A stretch of 34,392 nt of DNA from Methanopyri archaeon (GTDB lineage Archaea; JAADCQ01; Methanopyri; Methanopyrales; Methanopyraceae): assembly GCA_013154335.1 (NCBI GenBank), contig JAADCQ010000038.1, forward strand, positions 1 through 34,392, given 5' to 3'. Position 1 is the first letter of the stretch, and each line of letters begins with the position of its first letter. Below are positions 6,013 through 13,380 of this stretch, one piece after another. The notes beneath the pieces were generated by a model that saw only the letters and a program-made list of their open reading frames with translations, was not told the DNA's origin and did no database searches. Made by a program: the position numbers and the translations under genes.

Positions 6013-7056
6013 ATGGGAGTCGCACGGCTGCGAGAGCTTCTGGAACCCCGGGAGATAGACTTCAAGGTGCTGACCGGTCGGGAGATAGCCATCGACGCCT
6101 TCAACGCCCTCTATCAGTTCCTCACCTCCATCCTTAAGGACGGGAGGCCGCTGATGGATTCCAAGGGCAGGATAACCAGCCACCTGAACGGTCTACTGTA
6201 CAGGACCGTCAACCTGATGGAGGAAGGCGTCAAGCCCGTCTACGTTTTCGACGGGGAGCCCCCCGAGCTCAAGCGTAGAACCCTGAAGATGAGGGAGAAG
6301 AGGAAGGAAGAGGCGGAGCGAAAACTCAGACGGGCCAAGACCAAGGAAGAACGCGAGAAGTACGCGAGACAGGTCGTGAGGTTGAACGAGGATATCGTGA
6401 AGGACGCGAAGAGACTCCTCGACCTCATGGGGGTACCCTGGGTCCAAGCCCCTTCGGAAGGCGAAGCTCAGTGCGCTTACATGGCCAGGAAAGGGGACGT
6501 ATGGGCGGCGGGGAGCCAGGATTACGACTCGTTGCTCTTCGGGAGTCCCAGACTGGTCAGGAACCTCACGATCGTCGGTAAGAGGAGGTTACCCTCGGGC
6601 GAGGAGGTCGAGGTGAAGCCGGAGCTCCTGGAACTGGACAAGGTGTTGGAGGACCTGGGCCTCGAATCCCGGGAGCAACTCGTCGACGTCGCCATCCTGT
6701 TGGGTACCGATTACAACCCGGACGGCGTGCCCGGGATAGGCCCGAAGAGGGCGCTGTCCCTGATCAGGAAGTACGGGTCCATCGAGAACCTGAAGGACAC
6801 CGAGATCTGGAGGAAGATCGAGGAGAGCCTCCCTGCCCCCGTCGAAGAGATCAAGAAGCTGTTCCTGGAGCCCGAGGTGACCGACGATTACGAGTTGGAA
6901 TGGAGGGAACCCGACGAGGAGGGCATAGTGGAGTTCCTCGTGGAGGAGAGGGACTTCTCGGAGGATAGGGTCAGAAGGGCCGTGGAAAGGCTCAGAAGGG
7001 CCGTTCACGAGCTCAAGAGGACGGGTAAGCAGGAGACGTTGGACGCCTTCTTCTGA
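6013..7056 (+). CDS. fen: Flap endonuclease 1
   Basis: Structure-specific 5' nuclease that removes flaps in Okazaki-fragment maturation and repair. The full-length archaeal FEN-1 is 347 aa. Acidic metal ligands are present: D28 (AIDAFNALYQFL), D80 (VYVFDGEPP), E149/E151 (APSEGEAQ), D170/D172 (GSQDYDSLLFG) and D233 (LLGTDYNPDGVPGIGPKRAL, the helix-two-turn-helix region). The C-terminus QETLDAFF is a PCNA-interacting PIP box. It begins 15 bp after pyrK and converges on the next gene with a 1-bp gap. Confidence 0.97.
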   Translation: MGVARLRELLEPREIDFKVLTGREIAIDAFNALYQFLTSILKDGRPLMDSKGRITSHLNGLLYRTVNLMEEGVKPVYVFDGEPPELKRRTLKMREKRKEEAERKLRRAKTKEEREKYARQVVRLNEDIVKDAKRLLDLMGVPWVQAPSEGEAQCAYMARKGDVWAAGSQDYDSLLFGSPRLVRNLTIVGKRRLPSGEEVEVKPELLELDKVLEDLGLESREQLVDVAILLGTDYNPDGVPGIGPKRALSLIRKYGSIENLKDTEIWRKIEESLPAPVEEIKKLFLEPEVTDDYELEWREPDEEGIVEFLVEERDFSEDRVRRAVERLRRAVHELKRTGKQETLDAFF

Positions 7057-7057
7057 G

Positions 7058-7633
7058 TCATCCCCTCAGCGAGTCCGCCTCTCGCAGGGCCCTGAAGAGG
7101 TTCCTAAACGGTTCTTCCCCCACGGTCCCCCCGAACACGAACGGACGTCGGAAAGGTCGGACCAGAGGCACGTCCTTTCCGTACCCCACCGCCACGTAGC
7201 CGGCATCCGAACCGGCCAGCACTCCCCTGACCTCGAACCTAGGTACCGTATCGTCCCTCACGTACTCCACGTCCAAGCTTTCCCTTATCCTCACGTCGAA
7301 CCCGAGGACGACGTCGGCTGTCCTGACGACCTTCAACGCGCGCCTCAGCGAGTCGACACCCAGGGAGAACCCCATCCCCCTCACCTCTATCCCGTTCGGC
7401 CCCGGGGGACCGTCGGTACCCGCCGGAGGCACCTTCTCGTCCAGCTCCTCCGGCGTTCCCTCCCCCTCGATACGGACGTCGTACCTGGCCACTACCCTCT
7501 TGACCCTGAGCGTCCTCAACCCCTCCAGCGTGCATAGGACCCTGGCTAGGAGGAAGGGACCGCGTCTCGGTGTCTCCTCGGGAGCCCTCAATCCGGGTTC
7601 CCCGAGGGGGTCGGTACGGTGTCCTGTCGTCAC
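7058..7633 (-). CDS. Conserved-looking hypothetical protein downstream of MurD-like ligase
   Basis: A 191-aa soluble protein without membrane segments, Cys clusters or a motif I recognise. Strand-rich blocks (TLRVKRVVARYDVRIEG, TADVVLGFDVRIRES, DAGYVAVGYGKDVPLVRPF) alternate with a Pro/Gly-rich linker near residues 67-80 and a C-terminal helix (EPFRNLFRALREADSLRG). The start is GTG at 7633; the only nearby ATG is out of frame. It lies 27 bp after the MurD-like ligase and is third in the hcgF transcription unit, so a link to that ligase or to cofactor synthesis is possible but only by position. Confidence 0.7.
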   Translation of the reverse strand: MTTGHRTDPLGEPGLRAPEETPRRGPFLLARVLCTLEGLRTLRVKRVVARYDVRIEGEGTPEELDEKVPPAGTDGPPGPNGIEVRGMGFSLGVDSLRRALKVVRTADVVLGFDVRIRESLDVEYVRDDTVPRFEVRGVLAGSDAGYVAVGYGKDVPLVRPFRRPFVFGGTVGEEPFRNLFRALREADSLRG

Positions 7634-7660
7634 GGTCGCCCTCGGCGGAGGTGCATGTCG

Positions 7661-9064
7661 TCATCCCCCACCGAGCACGGATTCCAAACCCTTTAGGAAC
7701 TCGCGCTTGACCCTCTCGTACGCGTTGACGACGCCCGGGCCGACGTGAAGGATCACGTCCCCCTCCTCCGAGAGCGCCGCCAGGAGCTCCGCCTCCTCCT
7801 CCACGGTGTCGACCACGTGAACCTCGCAACCCTCCGATTCGGCACCCTTGGCGACCTCCTCGGCGGCCTCCCTGTCTATCCTCTCGAGGGTCTCGTTCTT
7901 CGCGGAGGCCACCACGACGTCCGCGTACCGGCCCGCTATCCTGCCTATCTCGAGCTTGTTACGCTCGGTCACCGTGTCGGGATTGTCGATCCCCAGAAGG
8001 AGCCTACCGCCCCTCTCGTCCGCCAGCCTCCGGAAGGTCGGGAGGGTGGCCTCCAACCCATCCTCGTTGTGTGCCGCGTCCATGTAAGCCACACGCCCCG
8101 AGAAGTCCCCGAGGAACTCCATCCTACCCGGAACACCCTCGAACCTGGCGAGACCCTCCTCGACGCCCGCGGGGTCGGCCCCGAACTCCAACGCGGCCGC
8201 CACGGCCCCGGTGCAGTTCTCGACGTAGTACCCCACCAACCTGAAGGGAACCACCTCGACCTCGACGTCCGGTCCCTCGACGATCAGCGCGTTCCCCTCC
8301 TTCCGCCCCCTGTACTCGACGTCGGACCTCCTGACCCCGTACCTGACGACCTCGCCGGGCTCGAGGGCTTCCCTGATGTTCTCGCAATCCCACCCGACCA
8401 CGCTCTCGTCGGCCATCTCCAGGATGGTGAGTTTCCTCTCGAGGTATTTCTCGAAGGAACCCCCGAACTCGTCCAAGTGCTCGGGTTTCACGTTGGTCAG
8501 GACCCCGACGTCGAGACGGATCCCGGCCGCCATCCTCAGCGTTCCGTGCGGGAGTTCTAGGACGGCCACGTCGTGTCCCTCGACCTCGCCGGTGATCACC
8601 CCGTCGATTATCGCCTCGATCACCAGGTGCCTGTCCAGGGAGGAGCACCTCCACACGTCGTACCCGGCGCCCTCGAGGGCCGCGGAGAGCGCCCACACGG
8701 TCGTCGTCTTGCCGTTCGTCCCGGTCACGCCGATACAGGGGACCGGGAAGAGCTTCCCCAACGCGTGAGCGATATCCCTCACCGTGATCCTCTCCGGGAC
8801 CCTCTCGACGAGCTTCATGACCGGGGCGTCCTTCGGTATCGCGGGGGACACGAAGACGGCGTCGGCCCTGTCGAAGAGTTCCGGGGGGTGCTCGCCCAGT
8901 ACGAGTTCCACGCCCTCCCTTTCCAGGATGGCCAGGTACTCGCGTTCCTCTCCCGTGAACTCACCGGGTTTCCTCAGGTCGGTGACCACGACTTCGGCCC
9001 CGAGGTGGTTGAGGAGCCTGGCCGCGGACCTCCCGGCGCTCCCCGCACCGACGACGACTATCAT
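7661..9064 (-). CDS. MurD-like Mur ligase family protein
   Basis: ATP-dependent ligase of the Mur family (carboxylate activation as acyl phosphate, then amide formation), 467 aa. The N-terminal Rossmann-like domain is of MurD type (MIVVVGAGSAGRSAARLLNH, FVSPAIPKDAPV). The central ATPase P-loop is GVTGTNGKTTT (112-122), followed by LTNVKPEHLDEFG. The C-terminal domain has AYMDAAHNEDGLEATL and HVGPGVVNAYERV. The ATG at 9064 follows the hcgF stop by 5 bp; a longer start at 9094 would overlap hcgF. Possible roles are pseudomurein peptide synthesis, expected in a pseudomurein-walled methanogen, or a cofactor step. It does not look like CfbE at its N-terminus. The substrate cannot be read from sequence. 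Confidence 0.85.
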   Translation of the reverse strand: MIVVVGAGSAGRSAARLLNHLGAEVVVTDLRKPGEFTGEEREYLAILEREGVELVLGEHPPELFDRADAVFVSPAIPKDAPVMKLVERVPERITVRDIAHALGKLFPVPCIGVTGTNGKTTTVWALSAALEGAGYDVWRCSSLDRHLVIEAIIDGVITGEVEGHDVAVLELPHGTLRMAAGIRLDVGVLTNVKPEHLDEFGGSFEKYLERKLTILEMADESVVGWDCENIREALEPGEVVRYGVRRSDVEYRGRKEGNALIVEGPDVEVEVVPFRLVGYYVENCTGAVAAALEFGADPAGVEEGLARFEGVPGRMEFLGDFSGRVAYMDAAHNEDGLEATLPTFRRLADERGGRLLLGIDNPDTVTERNKLEIGRIAGRYADVVVASAKNETLERIDREAAEEVAKGAESEGCEVHVVDTVEEEAELLAALSEEGDVILHVGPGVVNAYERVKREFLKGLESVLGGG

Positions 9065-9069
9065 CGTCG

Positions 9070-9612
9070 CTAACCCCTGATCTTCTCCGCCCATTCGACA
9101 CCTTCCACGAACCGCTCCAGGTCGCCTAGAACGTACTCCCTGACGAGGAGCAGGGCCCGCTTTATCCCCTGCCTCTGTCTCCTGAGTATCCTCTCGTCCG
9201 GCTTCAGTAGGTTGGCCTCCACGTCGGTCCTGGCCACGACGGTTACCTCGCCGTCGTCCAGGGCGATGGCCCCCCTCCCTATTCCGGCGGTGGTTCCCAC
9301 GCCGAGGTCCGCCCCGGTCCTCTCCCTGACCGCCCTGGCCATCATGACGGCGACCTTTCTGTCGGTCTCTTCACGGTACGCCTTCGCCCCGGACGGGGTC
9401 ACCTCGTCGGGCTCCGGTGGTTCCAGACCGAGGAGCGTTCGGAGCCCGGAGATCGTCGGTATGAAGCAGGAGGCCACGAGGGAAGCGCGGCCCTTTAGGT
9501 CCGTGCCTATGACGTCGGCGCCGAGTTCCCCCTCGTACCCGCTCGCGGAGGCGTGTATCTCGCGTCCGACGTACCCGTGGGTGAAGCATTCGGCCGTGGC
9601 TATGCGTATCAA
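9070..9612 (-). CDS. hcgF: HcgF, FeGP cofactor biosynthesis protein
   Basis: Member of the family formerly called UPF0254. HcgF binds the guanylylpyridinol precursor of the [Fe]-hydrogenase cofactor and forms a thioester with its carboxylate through Cys9. Here residue 9 is Cys in IRIATAECFTHGYVGREIHA, exactly as expected. Other family blocks are GTDLKGRASLVASCFIPTISG and GADLGVGTTAGIGRGAIAL. Length 180 aa. The start is TTG at 9612, with GGGGAG about 12 bases upstream. It is transcribed away from hmd out of a shared 114-bp promoter region and heads an operon with the MurD-like ligase. Confidence 0.9.
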   Translation of the reverse strand: MIRIATAECFTHGYVGREIHASASGYEGELGADVIGTDLKGRASLVASCFIPTISGLRTLLGLEPPEPDEVTPSGAKAYREETDRKVAVMMARAVRERTGADLGVGTTAGIGRGAIALDDGEVTVVARTDVEANLLKPDERILRRQRQGIKRALLLVREYVLGDLERFVEGVEWAEKIRG

Positions 9613-9625
9613 GCGCGTCGAACTC

Positions 9626-9645
9626 CCCGGAAGGGTTTTTCCGGG
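9626..9645. repeat. Inverted repeat in the hmd/hcgF promoter region
   Basis: CCCGGAA, a six-base loop GGGTTT and TTCCGGG form a perfect 7-bp inverted repeat. It lies between the TTTAAA element and the hcgF start, where it would cover the hcgF transcription start. It is either an operator or a leader hairpin. Confidence 0.5.
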
Positions 9646-9651
9646 TTTAAA
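9646..9651 (-). promoter_or_regulatory. TATA-like element for hcgF
   Basis: CCTTTAAACC on the minus strand centres about 36 bp upstream of the hcgF TTG, giving an expected start near 9622 and a roughly 10-nt leader. The core TTTAAA is palindromic, so use in the hmd direction cannot be excluded. Confidence 0.4.
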
Positions 9652-9662
9652 GGACTTTCGGC

Positions 9663-9687
9663 GTCGCTTTAAGTGCGACTTTTAACA
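9663..9687 (+). promoter_or_regulatory. Inverted repeat and A/T-rich element upstream of hmd
   Basis: GTCGC (9663-9667), a seven-base A/T-rich loop TTTAAGT and GCGAC (9675-9679) form a 5-bp inverted repeat, followed at once by CTTTTAAC. Either A/T block could be the hmd TATA box, 40-55 bp before the ATG at 9727. The hmd start itself is preceded by ACGGGGTGGATCCCCC with a GGGGTGG ribosome-binding site. Confidence 0.35.
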
Positions 9688-9726
9688 AAGCCGCCCGCCG
9701 GCGTTCGTCAACGGGGTGGATCCCCC

Positions 9727-10806
9727 ATGGTGGAGATCAACAAGATCGCCATACTGGGAGCCGGTTGTTGGAGGACCCACGCGGCCACCGGTATCACCAC
9801 GTTCAAGAGGGCCTGTGAGGTCGCCGACCAGACCGGGATAAAGGAAGCGGCCCTGACGCACTCGAGCGTCACGTACGCCGCCGAGCTCAAGAACATCTGC
9901 GACGTCGATGAGGTCGTCGTCTCCGATCCCGTGTTCGACTCCGACGGCTTCACGGTCGTCGACATCGAGGAGGACTGCGGCGTCAGCCTGGACGAGTTCA
10001 TCGAGGCGCACCTGGAGGGTGATCCGGAGGACGTGATGCCGAAGATCAGGGAGTACGTGAAAGAGATCGCCGAGGAGGTACCGAAACCGCCCGAGGGAGC
10101 CATCCACTTCCTGACGCCGGAGGAGATGGAGGACAAGCTCAACATCGTCACCACGACGGACGACTCGGAGGCCGTCGAGGACGCGGACATGATCATCTCC
10201 TGGCTGCCCAAGGGCGGCGTTCAGCCGAAGATCTTCGAGAAGATAATCGACGACATCCCCGAGGGCTGCATCGTGGCCAACACGTGTACGATCCCGGCCA
10301 GGCAGTTCTACGAGATGTTCGTGAAGGACTTCGGCAGGGACGACCTGCAGGTGACCTCCTACCACCCGGCCACGGTGCCCGAGCACAAGGGTCAGGTGTT
10401 CATCGCCGAGGGTTACGCGGACGAGGAAGTCGTGGAGGCCGTGTACGAGCTGGGTAAGGAAGCGAGGGGCGTCGCGTTCAAGGTCCCGGGCTACCTGCTG
10501 GGCCCGGTGTGCGACATGGCGAGCGCAGTTACGGCCATCGTGTACGCCGGTCTGCTGACGTTCAGGGACGCTTGTACCGAGATACTCGGGGCGCCCGTGG
10601 ACTTCGTTCAGAACATGGCCGTCGAGTCCCTGAAGATGATGGCCAAGTTCATGGAGGAGGAGGGCTTGGACAAGCTGGAAGGCGCGCTGGACCCGGCGGC
10701 CCTGACGAACACCGCCGACTCCATGAACTTCGGACCGCTGGCCGACACCGGCCTGCTACCGAAGGCCCTCGAGGTGCTGGAGGAGTACTCGAAGAAGGGC
10801 GAGTGA
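9727..10806 (+). CDS. hmd: [Fe]-hydrogenase, H2-forming methylene-H4MPT dehydrogenase
   Basis: Reversibly reduces methenyl-tetrahydromethanopterin with H2 in CO2-reducing methanogenesis, using the iron-guanylylpyridinol cofactor. Length is 359 aa. The Rossmann domain begins IAILGAGCWRTHAATGI. The catalytic His (His14 of characterised enzymes) is H18, and the Fe-ligand Cys (Cys176 elsewhere) is C187 in VANTCTIPA. DMIISWLPKGGVQPKI and TSYHPATVPEHKGQVFIAEGY are family blocks. The C-terminal helical dimer domain starts at GPVCDMASAVTAIVYAGLLTFRD. ATG 9727 matches the family start; the frame is open upstream to 9673. Residue 15 is Trp where I recall Tyr (GAGCYRTHA) in other methanogens. The adjacent hcg cluster marks this as the genuine enzyme rather than an Hmd paralog. 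Confidence 0.97.
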   Translation: MVEINKIAILGAGCWRTHAATGITTFKRACEVADQTGIKEAALTHSSVTYAAELKNICDVDEVVVSDPVFDSDGFTVVDIEEDCGVSLDEFIEAHLEGDPEDVMPKIREYVKEIAEEVPKPPEGAIHFLTPEEMEDKLNIVTTTDDSEAVEDADMIISWLPKGGVQPKIFEKIIDDIPEGCIVANTCTIPARQFYEMFVKDFGRDDLQVTSYHPATVPEHKGQVFIAEGYADEEVVEAVYELGKEARGVAFKVPGYLLGPVCDMASAVTAIVYAGLLTFRDACTEILGAPVDFVQNMAVESLKMMAKFMEEEGLDKLEGALDPAALTNTADSMNFGPLADTGLLPKALEVLEEYSKKGE

Positions 10807-10819
10807 AGCCCCGCACCCC

Positions 10820-10824
10820 TTTTT
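10820..10824 (+). terminator. Oligo-T termination signal after hmd
   Basis: A TTTTT run in a C-rich context lies 14 bp after the hmd stop and before hcgC. Archaeal terminators are typically oligo-T. It could separate abundant hmd mRNA from the hcg genes by partial termination. Confidence 0.4.
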
Positions 10825-10860
10825 CCCACCCTCACCCCTTCCCGGGCAGGGCTGACCGGC

Positions 10861-11625
10861 TTGAGGGAGCACGGTATCACCGACCTCACGGAAACCGTGC
10901 ACACGAGGTCCTACTGGGCAGTGGTCAGCGAGATAGGTAGGAGGAAGGCGAAGGCCCTGCTCGACGGCGTGGAACCGTCCGGCGACGTGCTCGTCGTCGG
11001 TTTGTACCTGACAGGCGTGTTCCTCGTGAAGGAGCTCGTGGACAGGACCGGCGTCCACGTGACCGTGTACGACGAGGAGGTGTCGTTACGCGAATTGTTA
11101 CGATTACTGGACCTTGACGTCTACATGACGCACATCCCACCCAGCGGTGCCTTCGATTTCGTCATCGATTTGACGGGGCTTGGGGGCGTCGAACCCGAGG
11201 TTCTGAAGTCCTTCGAGCCGGACGTCATCGTGGTCGAGAACCCGCTGGGGAACGTGCGCGATCCGAAGATAGCGGACGTGGACGACACGGAGGAGCGTCT
11301 CTCCATAGCGCCCGAGGCCTACGAGTTGAGGCTCGGATCGTGCCCCTTCGAGGCCAAGACCTCGGGTACGATGACACTGTCCGTCGGCGCCGTGCGTGAG
11401 GCCGCCCGCAGGGTGGAGGAGGTCGACGGGGTGTTGTACGCGGTCCCTAACGTGGTCAACCTCGAGAGGTACATCTTCGTCAGGGGCAGGCCCGAGGTGG
11501 CGATAGAGGAGGCCGTGACCACCCCCGCCCTCACCGTGTCCCAGATCAAGGGATCGGCAGATCCCGACGCGGTACTCGGGGAAGTCCTGGATGAGATCGA
11601 CTTCGAGGTCCGTCACCGTGGCTGA
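10861..11625 (+). CDS. hcgC: HcgC, SAM-dependent pyridinol C-methyltransferase
   Basis: HcgC methylates C3 of the pyridinol precursor of the FeGP cofactor, using SAM bound in a Rossmann-like fold. Length is 254 aa (DUF1188). Family blocks are ITDLTETVHTRSYWAVVSEI at the N-terminus, VLVVGLYLTGVFLVKEL, DFVIDLTGLGGVEPEVL, SKTSGTMTLSV-type AKTSGTMTLSVGAVREAA and VDGVLYAVPNVVNLERYIF. The start is TTG at 10861. It follows hmd by 54 bp and overlaps hcgD by eight bases. Confidence 0.93.
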   Translation: MREHGITDLTETVHTRSYWAVVSEIGRRKAKALLDGVEPSGDVLVVGLYLTGVFLVKELVDRTGVHVTVYDEEVSLRELLRLLDLDVYMTHIPPSGAFDFVIDLTGLGGVEPEVLKSFEPDVIVVENPLGNVRDPKIADVDDTEERLSIAPEAYELRLGSCPFEAKTSGTMTLSVGAVREAARRVEEVDGVLYAVPNVVNLERYIFVRGRPEVAIEEAVTTPALTVSQIKGSADPDAVLGEVLDEIDFEVRHRG

Positions 11626-12307
11626 GGTCCTGGAACTCCTCGAGGAACTGGCCCCGTCCGAGTTGGCCGTCGAGGGGGACGAGGTGGGGCTGGTCAAGGG
11701 CTCTCCGGAGGAAAACGTTCAAGCCGTCGAGGTGCACCTGGATCCCGGGCCCGACGCGGGAGGCCCGGGCGTCCTCGTGGTGTCCCATCACCCCGTCCCC
11801 GAGCCCGTGCTCGAGAGGATAGGGTCACCCGTGGTGGTGTGGCACTCCAACTGGGACGCGGCCGCGGCCGTGGAGGCGTTGGCGGAGGCGCTGGGGTTGG
11901 AGCACGTCAGGAAACCGCACAGGTTGGCGGCCGCCGGTCGTTTCGAGGGGGACGTCGACGACCTGTTGAGGACCGTCAGGTGGGCGTTGAACCCGCCCGA
12001 ACTCCGCGTGGCCGGGCCCCGTGAGGGTCGCGTCGAGGAGGTCCTGGTCGTGTCGGGGTTCGGCCTCTCGGATCCGAGGTTCGTCGAGCTGGCCCACGAC
12101 GTCGGGGCCGACGCCTTGGTCTCGGGTGACATGACCCACAGGACCGCCCTCCTCGCCCGTGTGCTCGGGGTCACGTGCGTGGACGCGACCCACGCGGCCA
12201 CCGAGATCCCGGGCCTGGAGAGGTTGGCCTCGGAGTTGGACTCGGACCTCCCGGTACCCGTCAGTCTCGTACGACCAGAACACCCGGTGGAGGGTCTCAG
12301 GATATGA
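11618..12307 (+). CDS. hcgD: HcgD, Nif3-like metal-binding protein
   Basis: Nif3-family protein with a dinuclear metal site, proposed to deliver iron during FeGP cofactor assembly. Metal-ligand blocks are visible: VVSHHPVPEPV (about 48-58), VVWHSNWDAAAAVEAL (about 71-86) and ADALVSGDMTHRTAL (about 166-180). Length is 229 aa from GTG 11618, inside the hcgC end; ATG 11591 would give nine extra residues and a longer overlap. The stop overlaps the hcgA ATG (ATGA), which indicates translational coupling. Confidence 0.92.
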   Translation: MAEVLELLEELAPSELAVEGDEVGLVKGSPEENVQAVEVHLDPGPDAGGPGVLVVSHHPVPEPVLERIGSPVVVWHSNWDAAAAVEALAEALGLEHVRKPHRLAAAGRFEGDVDDLLRTVRWALNPPELRVAGPREGRVEEVLVVSGFGLSDPRFVELAHDVGADALVSGDMTHRTALLARVLGVTCVDATHAATEIPGLERLASELDSDLPVPVSLVRPEHPVEGLRI

Positions 12308-13380
12308 GGTTCAAGAGGGCGCTTAGGGAGGTTAGGAAGGACGGACCGCGGGCGTCCCTCGAAGCCCTCGAGACCCTCCTGAGGGCCAAACCGCCCCGCG
12401 TCCACGATCTCTTCAAGGCCGCCTTCGAGGAGAAGCTCGCGCACAGGGGCCCGAAGGTCAAGCTCACGTCCACTATCCACGTCACCAACGTGTGTAGGAT
12501 AGAACCCAAGTGCGCCTACTGCGGGTTCGCGGCCGGGACGTCCCCCGAGGGTTACTACAAGCCCTTCGAGAGGGATTACGACGAGATAGCGGAGGCCGCG
12601 GTGGCCATCGAGGAGGCCGGTATCCCTAGGGTTTCGTGCTCTGGGGCGTACCGCGGGGACGGTGGAAAGCTCGCCGTAGTGGCCGCTAGGGCCGTGAAGG
12701 AGAACACGAACCTAGAGCTTCTCATCAACTTCGGCCCCGACCTCTCCGAGGGAACCATCGCGGAACTGGCCAGGTTGGGTGTCGAGACCGTGTGCTGCAA
12801 CCTCGAGACCGTGAACAGGGAGCTGTTTCGGAGGCTCAAGCCGGGGGATAGTTTCGAGGCCAGGCTCGAGGTGTGCGAGCTCGTGTGCCGGTACGGTATA
12901 GATCTATCCTCGGGTCTCCTGGTCGGCATCGGGGAGAGTCCTAGGGATAGGGCGGAACACCTGCGTTTCCTGTCCAGGTTCGACACCCTGGCCGAGATCC
13001 CGGTCATGGGGTTCAACCCCTACCCGGGCACGCCGATGGAGGATCACCCGAGGTGTCCCCTGTTGGAGCAGGCGAAGGTCATGGCCGTCGCGAGGCTGGC
13101 GTACCCGGACGTCATGATCACGGCCCCCACCCCGACCATAGGGCCGGAGGAGGTCGAGGTCGCCCTCATGGCGGGGGCCGATAACCTGGCGACGGTCATC
13201 CCGGACAACCATCCCCACGAGGTGAAGGGAGTGGGGAACCCTAGGACGGGTAACCTGGAGAGGGTAGTCGAGTTGGTGAGGTCCGTCGGTCTCGAACCCG
13301 AGCTCAGGACCGGGGGAGGCGAGGCTTGCGCGACATCCTGCTCGAAGCCGCGGACTCGCTCGACCAGGCACTTGAACTGA
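12304..13380 (+). CDS. hcgA: HcgA, radical SAM enzyme with CX5CX2C motif
   Basis: BioB/ThiH-type radical SAM protein needed to build the pyridinol ring of the FeGP cofactor. The cluster motif is unusual and diagnostic: C64-R-I-E-P-K-C70-A-Y-C73, CX5CX2C instead of CX3CX2C. Downstream are VSCSGAYRGDGG, ETVCCNLETVNRELFRRL (SAM/substrate region), SSGLLVGIGESPRDRAEHL, MGFNPYPGTPMEDH and a C-terminal ITAPTPTIGPEEVEVALMAGAD barrel segment. Length is 358 aa. The last 55 bases overlap the start of hcgG in another frame, so the Cys/Arg-rich tail (ACATSCSKPRTRSTRHLN) may be a by-product of that overlap. Confidence 0.93.
   Translation: MRFKRALREVRKDGPRASLEALETLLRAKPPRVHDLFKAAFEEKLAHRGPKVKLTSTIHVTNVCRIEPKCAYCGFAAGTSPEGYYKPFERDYDEIAEAAVAIEEAGIPRVSCSGAYRGDGGKLAVVAARAVKENTNLELLINFGPDLSEGTIAELARLGVETVCCNLETVNRELFRRLKPGDSFEARLEVCELVCRYGIDLSSGLLVGIGESPRDRAEHLRFLSRFDTLAEIPVMGFNPYPGTPMEDHPRCPLLEQAKVMAVARLAYPDVMITAPTPTIGPEEVEVALMAGADNLATVIPDNHPHEVKGVGNPRTGNLERVVELVRSVGLEPELRTGGGEACATSCSKPRTRSTRHLN

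Noticed and set aside
7661-9064. Assignment of the Mur ligase as CfbE (coenzyme F430 synthase)
   Set aside because: The N-terminus is of MurD type (VVVGAGSAGRSAARLL), unlike the CfbE start I recall; no other cfb gene is nearby.
9673-9726. N-terminal extension of Hmd from an upstream start
   Set aside because: The extra residues (MRLLTKPPAGVRQRGG) precede the family start, overlap promoter elements, and have no ribosome-binding site.
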